From contig SNVD02015884.1 in the NCBI GenBank assembly GCA_013180625.2, positions 806,001-870,000 on the forward strand: 64,000 nt of DNA, in the 5' to 3' direction. The first letter of the stretch is position 1. Each line of letters begins with the position of its first letter. The notes under the pieces are model-generated. The model searched no databases. It was not told where the DNA came from and saw only the letters and a list, made by a program, of their open reading frames with translations. This DNA is from Boswellia sacra (Eukaryota > Streptophyta > Magnoliopsida > Sapindales > Burseraceae). Position numbers and translations under genes: made by a program. Positions 57,208 to 64,000 of this stretch are shown in pieces.

Positions 57208-60200
57208 ATGGGCGTTATCAGTACAGTGTTAGGTTTCTGCGGCTTCGGTGTTGGGATATCGGCGGGACTTGTGATTGGTTACTTCCTTTTCATCTACTTC
57301 CAGCCTTCTGATGTCAAGGTACTTTAGTTTCAATCTTCTTCAATGTTGATATTTCTTTTATTTTTTCTTATTTTCAAATGCGTGTTTGTTTTGAATTCAT
57401 ATTTGAACTTTCTGAGTTTCATGATTCAAAGTTTTGATTTAGTTTCTCGTTGATTTCACAAAGCAGACTGAAATAGTGAAGTTTTGACTGAGATTTTCAG
57501 GGTTCTATGGACTGGATTCTGTTTTAGTGCTTTTTTGATGATTTTATTACATTGTTAGTGAAATGCGGTTTCGTGGATTTGAAGTTGGGTAGATAATTAT
57601 GTTGATCTGATTCTGATTTTCTTGAACTAAATGAACAATGAGTTAATTTTGCATTTTGAGTTGTTTGGAAAATTCCTAAATATCGTGTAAAAATTTAGAT
57701 GACCATTTGGTTGGTTTGTCAAATTAAGATTTGTCCTTTTTTATTCGAAGAATAGATGTGTAATCACGATGCTTGCAGTACTTTATTTCTTTTACAGCAG
57801 TCTGAGAGTTAGCAGTTGAGTTTGGAGTGTGAAGTAATGTGTTGAGATGCGATCTCTTGCACTTCTAGGAAAGCTTGCTCTGTTGTTGACATTATTTCCT
57901 GCTGCCTATTTGTGTCCATTTTTTGGGTTACCGGGTCATGCTGCCGCTGTTTAAAACACGTGCTTATGTTAGGTGGTAGTGAATGATATCTCTGAGTTCA
58001 AAGAAGCAAAAATATAGCAGAATGAGTTGAAATCTGGAATTATGCTGGTTATCGATTTTGGTCAATAAATGAGCTTTAGATGATGGAGATGTATGATAGG
58101 AGATAGAAAAAATTGGTTTGAATACGAAATGTTATGATCATGAGTTATTGGCATTACTTTTTCGTGCCTTTTCTGAAGTTTATATGATGCCGTTTTGTTT
58201 GATTAGGATCCTGAAATTCGCCCATTGGTTGAGCAAGATCCAAAATCTTTGCAGCGGATGCTTCCAGAGATACCACTTTGGGTGAAAAATCCTGACTATG
58301 ATCGTGTATGTATCTAATGCCATTACCTCTGTCTATGTTCTAGCTTTCTGCATATGGTTTTTGATGCTATATTTATTGTTTTTGTTTCTGTGAAGGTTGA
58401 TTGGCTGAATAGGTTCATTGAATATATGTGGCCTTATCTTGACAAGGTTTGAATTCTTTCTCTACCAATACGTGTACTTCCTTTCAGCTTGTTGCTTCTT
58501 CCTTCTTGTTCTTACTTACTTTGTTTGACACTTCCATTTTTTTTTTCTGACACAGGCTATTTGCAAGACTGCGAAGAATATTGCAACACCCATAATTGCA
58601 GAGCAAATTCCTAAATATAAAATTGACTCTGTTGAATTTGAAACACTTACATTAGGTTCCCTCCCTCCAACTTTTCATGGTTAGTAGACCTGATGTACTT
58701 CCTTTATGACATTCTTTTGTTATTAAGACAAGTTGTTAAAGGAGGAAAAAGCTTGAAAATTGCTTATTCAAACTTTTGCAGTTGTTGGATTAGAGGAAGA
58801 TGTCTTTATATGGGGTTTATGTTAGATTATGATACTACTATTTGTAATGGATAAAAGAAAGAAGATAAGCTAGTAGTATTTTGACTTGTATAATATTAAT
58901 GACGAAAAGGCTATTCTTCAAGAAATACTAAATCTTTTTACAATGTTACAGATGCTAAGTAGTTAAGTAAGAGATTATTATTGCTAAACTTCTCGTCACT
59001 ATATCTTTCTGTAGGGCAGGACTGCTGTGCACCTATTTTTCACCCTTATACTAAGTTGAGTTAACCTGGAAGTTACATAAATAGTTTACAGGAAGTTTTG
59101 GTTATTATCATGGTCTTTTTCTTTAAGCATATTATTTGCATTGGAATTTGGGCTGTTCTCATCTTGTATATTGTTTCCTCTGGTTAGGCATTTTATTAGC
59201 AGGCATAAGGTCTGTAAATTTAGATATATATGACCAAAGTTGATCCACTTATATTTTGTTTCTGAATTAGTATTATGATCCAAGGATCTAAATTTTTATC
59301 TGGTTGTCTGCAATAGGTTAATTATTCTCTATAATATATGAACATGTTTGAAGTTTATTCTTATATGTCTTTGGTTGAGGATGCTTTAGTCTTATAAGGT
59401 TTGTTCTTGTTTTCCATCTTGCCTTGAGTTATTGATACTATGAATTCTGTACTTTACTATTGATCAGAAACACCCTGGAGTTTTGTATTTTCCTTCCTTC
59501 AATCTTTGTTGATAGGCTGAGGTAAATTAATAATGTATAATGTGTTTCCAAAAAATTTTAACCCTTCTTTCCTCATAGTTTTGCAATCTTCTTTGTGACA
59601 GGTATGAAAGTTTTTCTCACTGATGAGAAAGAGTTGATTATGGAACCATGTATAAAATGGGCTGGAAATCCTAATGTCACTATTGCTGTTAAAGCATTTG
59701 GGTTGAAGGCAACAGTTCAGGTTGTTATTTGTGCTTTGGACTGAAAAAGCTTTTGATATGCCATTGTTTATATTTGAGGGAGAAAGAGAGAATCCTCTCT
59801 CTTCTGTTTCTACTTTTCTGGTATTTGTTGCTGCTGCTTGTTAATACTGTGCGTCTGCATACTTTCAGGTGGTGGATTTGCAGGTTTTTCTTTCTCCACG
59901 TATTACTCTGAAGCCCTTGGTTCCGACTTTTCCTTGTTTTGCCAAAATCTTTGTCTCTCTTATGGAGAAGGTTTGTATAATAGATAACATTAAATTTTAA
60001 TTTTATAACATTACTTGGAATCTCTATCAATTTTGTTATTTGACTTGACAGTTATTCTGATGGCTATGAGATCTGTTGAACATTGCCAATGTCATTCATT
60101 TATTTCATAGGCATATTAAGAAAAAGAGAGTTACAAAATATGCAACTATCATTTTTATCACATCAATTTTCAAAATACTATATTGTTTAGGATAGGGGTG

Positions 60201-63200
60201 TGCCAGCAATGTTAAAAATTAGGCATCAAACTTGTACCAAGTATGGGTTTGTCAAATCAATTACCCCTTTATTTCATGCTGAATGATTTTGGTTCTCCAC
60301 TTGGTTGTGGGATGGGGTAATTGTCCTGGTAATTCTTTTTAACGTATTGTGGTGTTGATAACTGTTAGGTGTTGGCTGCCACACTGGTTTCTGCCGATTA
60401 GTGTCATCATATTATACTGGTTGAACGGAAGTTAAATAAAGCAAAAGTGATTGGATGTCCTGAATGGTCTGGATTTCCCTGCATGGATTTGTTGAATATT
60501 GGTACTACCACTTGGAGAATCACATAGGAAAGATTAGGCTGGAATGCAACAGGTCTGTTGCATTTAGTTTGAATGGCTGGAATATTCACCTAGATATGTA
60601 GATCTTGAGTACCACATGAGTTGATAGAATTGTTGATAATAAGAAAGTCCCTTCATGCTTTTGATGAGTTATTGTGTTCTACTGATTATTCATCTTCTAA
60701 TTTGTAGCCTCATGTTGACTTTGGACTAAAGCTTATAGGGGCTGATCTGATGTCAATTCCTGGCGTCTACCGGTTTGTCCAGGTACATAACTGATGATGC
60801 TTCTGCCTCATTGTATTTCTTTTTTGGTGCTTCTTTGATCAGGGTGGTTGGTATATAAGATTCTGTTAAATTCTCACGGTGACTTCTGAAGCAGGCTATT
60901 TATTCACTTGAGTACACTGAAACTTTGAGTTAGCATATTGTCTGAACATTGTGTCTGCTTATTAGTATTATCTGACAGAAGAGAGGTAATCAAGCTAGCT
61001 GTTTTAATGGGCTGGAAGGGGTTGCGATTTTCTTTATACTACACTTCCTATCAATTAATCATTTCAACTTCCTTTATCTTCCATAGGTTGGCTATAATAG
61101 CCCATACAGATATTTGTAGATTACTATTTTACTTGTATGCTCTAATTATGGATGGCTGATCACTATTTGTAGTTGTTGGAAGAGGTATAAACCACAAAAT
61201 GATCTTGTGCAACAAATTCATCTGTCTACTTGCATTATTTTGTGTCTTTTCATGAGTGGCAATTTTTTTTTTTGTAACTAGATTTATTAAGTTATATTTT
61301 TGCCAATTATTGGCTATAAATATGCCATTTCTTTTCTGCAGGAGCTTATCAAAGATCAGGTGGCCAACATGTATTTGTGGCCCAAAAACCTAGAAGTGCA
61401 AATTTTGGACCCAGCTAAGTATGTTTTGAAGAATTCAGAAATCCCTTGGGAATTATAGCCTTATGGTTATCACTTCTATCTTTTGGCTAACTAAATTTAA
61501 TTGCTATATGCAGAGCCTATAGGAGACCTGTTGGCATTCTCCATGTGAAGGTTTTGAGGGCAATGAATCTGAAAAAGAAAGATCTCCTGGGTGCATCAGA
61601 CCCTTACGTAAAACTAAAGCTCACCGAGGATAAGCTTCCATCCAAGAAGACCAGTGTGAAGCACAAGAACTTGAACCCTGAATGGAATGAGGAATTTAAT
61701 TTTTCGATTAGAGATCCACAGACTCAGGCCTTACAACTTAATGTTTATGATTGGGAGCAGGTACATTATTTCAGATAACTTGTTGGAGGTTCAAACTTAT
61801 TTTCTATGTGTTTAAGCTGTTTTCTCCCTTTCTTAGGTTGGCAAACATGACAAGATGGGTATGAATGTTGTTTATGTGAAAGATCTTACCCCTAATGAGC
61901 CAAAAGTTATGACTCTTGACCTTCTCAAAACTATGGATTTAAATGATCCTCAAAATGAGAAGTCGCGTGGACAGCTTGTAGTGGAACTGATATATAAACC
62001 ATTGAAAGAGGAGGATCTAGCTTCAACTTTTGAAGAAACGCAGACAGTTCCAAATGCTCCTGATAATACGCCTCCTGGTGGAGGTCAGCTGGTAGTTATA
62101 GTACATGAAGCTCAAGATGTTGAAGGGAAGCACCACACAAATCCATTTGTACGAATTCTTTTCAGAGGGGAAGAGAGAAAAACTAAGGTATTGTAGCACT
62201 AGACTAGCACCTTAAAAAAAAAATATATGAATAATATTTTTATAAGTTTATTTAAATCTTATCAGTTAAGCTTCAAATAAGCCTGAAAAACTCTGGTTGT
62301 AGTGAACTCTTCCATTTTTTTTTCACAATATTTGTTTTCTCTGGAAGAGTTGAGGTCTTATAGTCGGTGTAATTTTGTTACACTTTCAAAGGAAGTCTAC
62401 CAAATCTTATATTTTGGTTTCCTTCACACAAACGTTTTATTGTTTTATGTTATTAATTACCACTGTTATTCTACTATTTGGTAGACTCCTTTTTATGCTC
62501 TCACCAATGATTGGACTGCATATGAATGGGTCATGATGGTGGGTCTTTTACTGATGCAGTATGTCAAGAAGAATAGAGATCCAAGATGGGAAGAGGAGTT
62601 CGACTTCATCCTGGAGGAGGCTCCCATTAAAGATAGACTACATGTGGAAGTCGTTAGCACCTCATCGAGGATTGGACTGCTGCATCCAAAGGTACTGTTT
62701 ACTGCTCATAATCCTATCATTTTCATCTAATAAAAGAAATGAAGCACAGGAGGGGTCACAGGTGATAGGAGTGCTGTTGGAAGAAGAGTGTTCCATCCTG
62801 GTGGTGTTGAATTGTTGATTGTATCTATGAAGTGCCGTCTTTTTATTATCCTCCTTTTATCTACTGCATTAAAGTTTTTGTGATCTGGCCCTCATTATGT
62901 AAAGGAAAAGAGAAGAAAAGAAAAAGCTAATAGAATCTTCACAACTGGCTAATTTGCTGCATTCCTACATCAACTTAAAGATATTTTTGGCTTGTTCTTG
63001 ATGAGTTTTACTCAAATAAATCACCTCAACACATCTTGCTTGTCATTTTTTCGTCTTCGGTAATCAGGAAGTTCTGGGGTACGTTGACATCAATCTTTCT
63101 GACGTCGTTAGCAACAAGCGAATCAATGAGAAATACCATCTTATCGACTCAAAGAATGGGCGGATCCAGATTGAGTTGCAGTGGAGAACTCGACCTCCTA

Positions 63201-63235
63201 CTCCTGCTCCTACTCCTACTCCTGCTCCTGCATGA
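57208..63235 (+). CDS. SYT: plant synaptotagmin (SYT1/2-like), ER-plasma membrane tether
   Basis: Twelve exons: 57,208-57,318; 58,207-58,305; 58,396-58,446; 58,556-58,679; 59,602-59,720; 59,869-59,970; 60,708-60,782; 61,342-61,418; 61,514-61,760; 61,837-62,187; 62,560-62,691; 63,068-63,235. The frame closes to 551 residues. An N-terminal membrane segment (about 7-30, GVGISAGLVIGYFLFIYF) is followed by an SMP lipid-transfer domain (about 67-250, EYMWPYLDK ... YRFVQ). C2A (about 260-380) keeps acidic Ca2+ ligands (LLGASDPYVKL, NPEWNEEF). C2B (VEGKHHTNPFVRILF) lacks some. Plant SYTs hold ER to plasma membrane at contact sites and move lipids under stress. Phrases such as WEQVGKHDKMGMN and QIELQWR look closer to SYT2 than SYT1. 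The tail PPTPAPTPTPAPA is extra. Confidence 0.95.
63197..63232 (+). repeat. coding CCT/ACT/GCT repeat at the end of synaptotagmin
   Basis: Codons CCT, ACT and GCT alternate to give a Pro/Thr/Ala tail of 13 residues before the stop. It lies just after the conserved QWRT end of the C2B domain. Confidence 0.8.
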
Positions 63236-64000
63236 GCATGGTAATCATCTCTCTCTTTTTCCATTTATTGGAATTCTTTTATGTACTTTCAGTACAGTGC
63301 TGCAGAAGGAAGACTTCACTTTCTAGTTGGGGCTTGAAAGAATCATTTGTTTGTTGCTTTTGTATATGATTGTAACAGTAATAGTAAATACAACTAAAAT
63401 TCCTTGTGATTTTAAGCTTGTTCGCATTTCATGTTTCCTTTCGGCTTACTGTAAATCAACGCTAGGAGATGATTTTGGTTTGTGATCACTCAAGTATTCT
63501 TGCGGACAACTCTTAAGGGGTTGCATTTTTCATGGTCAATTGCTTTGCTTTCTACCTTTATTTTCAGGTTCCGAAAATAAATCTTTTATTTTTTACTAGA
63601 CAAAATGTCATTGAATGAGAAGATAATAATGAACGGGTGAAGTTATGATAAATTGTGTTGGGGAGTAGTTTTAACTGTGTATTAAGTTACAGACATTAAA
63701 AATCGTATGGTATTTAAAGATGGAGACATTTTGTTATAAAAGTTATGTTGATATTTATATTTAATAAATATTTATTAGTAAATGGAGTTTATCAACAAAA
63801 TTTTAAATAGAGAATACAGTTGGCGATATACAGTACAATTCCTTTGACGGCACGGTCTTAGGTCTTTCTGTGTTTTTGTTATTATCCCCAGCGCTGTGTT
63901 GTAATTTGCTCTAAATGCGAAGTTCTACTATTAGTCAAAACCATCACGTCTATATAATTACCGATTTTTTTGGATATTAACATAAATTGATTTGATCAAA
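63236..64000. other. 3' flank of synaptotagmin
   Basis: The first 200-400 bases are probably 3' UTR. The rest is AT-rich with nothing recognised. Confidence 0.5.

Overview
This window is nuclear DNA from a flowering plant, most likely a eudicot. Every gene is split by short GT-AG introns in AT-rich DNA, and the gene set is plant-specific: a ROP GTPase with a CSIL tail, the HECT ligase UPL3, a GH35 beta-galactosidase with a C-terminal lectin domain, a group F zinc-sensing bZIP, a plant synaptotagmin and a USP-kinase. I cannot name the species. All calls come from reading the sequence and from memory of these families; no database was searched.

Layout. Positions 1-8,900 hold a partial tandem duplication. 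Two decayed copies of a lysine-rich gene of unknown function (about 662-1,654 and 6,869-7,851) each lie before a last exon of the USP-kinase on the minus strand. Only the right copy (8,573-8,830) is joined to the whole kinase gene (8,573-11,524). The left one (about 2,366-2,624) is an orphan exon. Between the copies is an apparently working bZIP19/23-type gene (3,616-4,263, minus). A gene-poor 9-kb stretch follows (11,525-20,418), with a 712-bp hAT-like element and a three-unit 90-bp repeat. Next come an E2 ubiquitin-conjugating enzyme (20,419-21,199, minus), a ROP/RAC GTPase (22,398-24,755, minus) and MCM10 (29,103-32,604, minus), followed by a beta-galactosidase (34,914-40,148, plus), a LINE fossil near 40,880-41,330, UPL3 (42,946-52,056, minus), a repeat-rich AT stretch and a synaptotagmin (57,208-63,235, plus).

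There is no operon-like logic; neighbours are transcribed separately. Themes include protein ubiquitination (an E2 and a HECT E3), signalling at membranes (ROP, synaptotagmin, cytoplasmic kinase), zinc homeostasis (bZIP), replication (MCM10) and cell-wall remodelling (beta-galactosidase). For the E2, the ROP, the USP-kinase and the synaptotagmin I worked out every exon edge, and the reading frame closes exactly across all of them.

I found no CRISPR array, bacterial system, tRNA or rRNA gene, and no clearly new biological system. The most informative oddity is the partial tandem duplication, which predicts a second bZIP copy just left of the window. Others are several unlisted short inverted-repeat elements, the short C-terminus of the bZIP, and a Pro/Thr/Ala repeat tail on the synaptotagmin.
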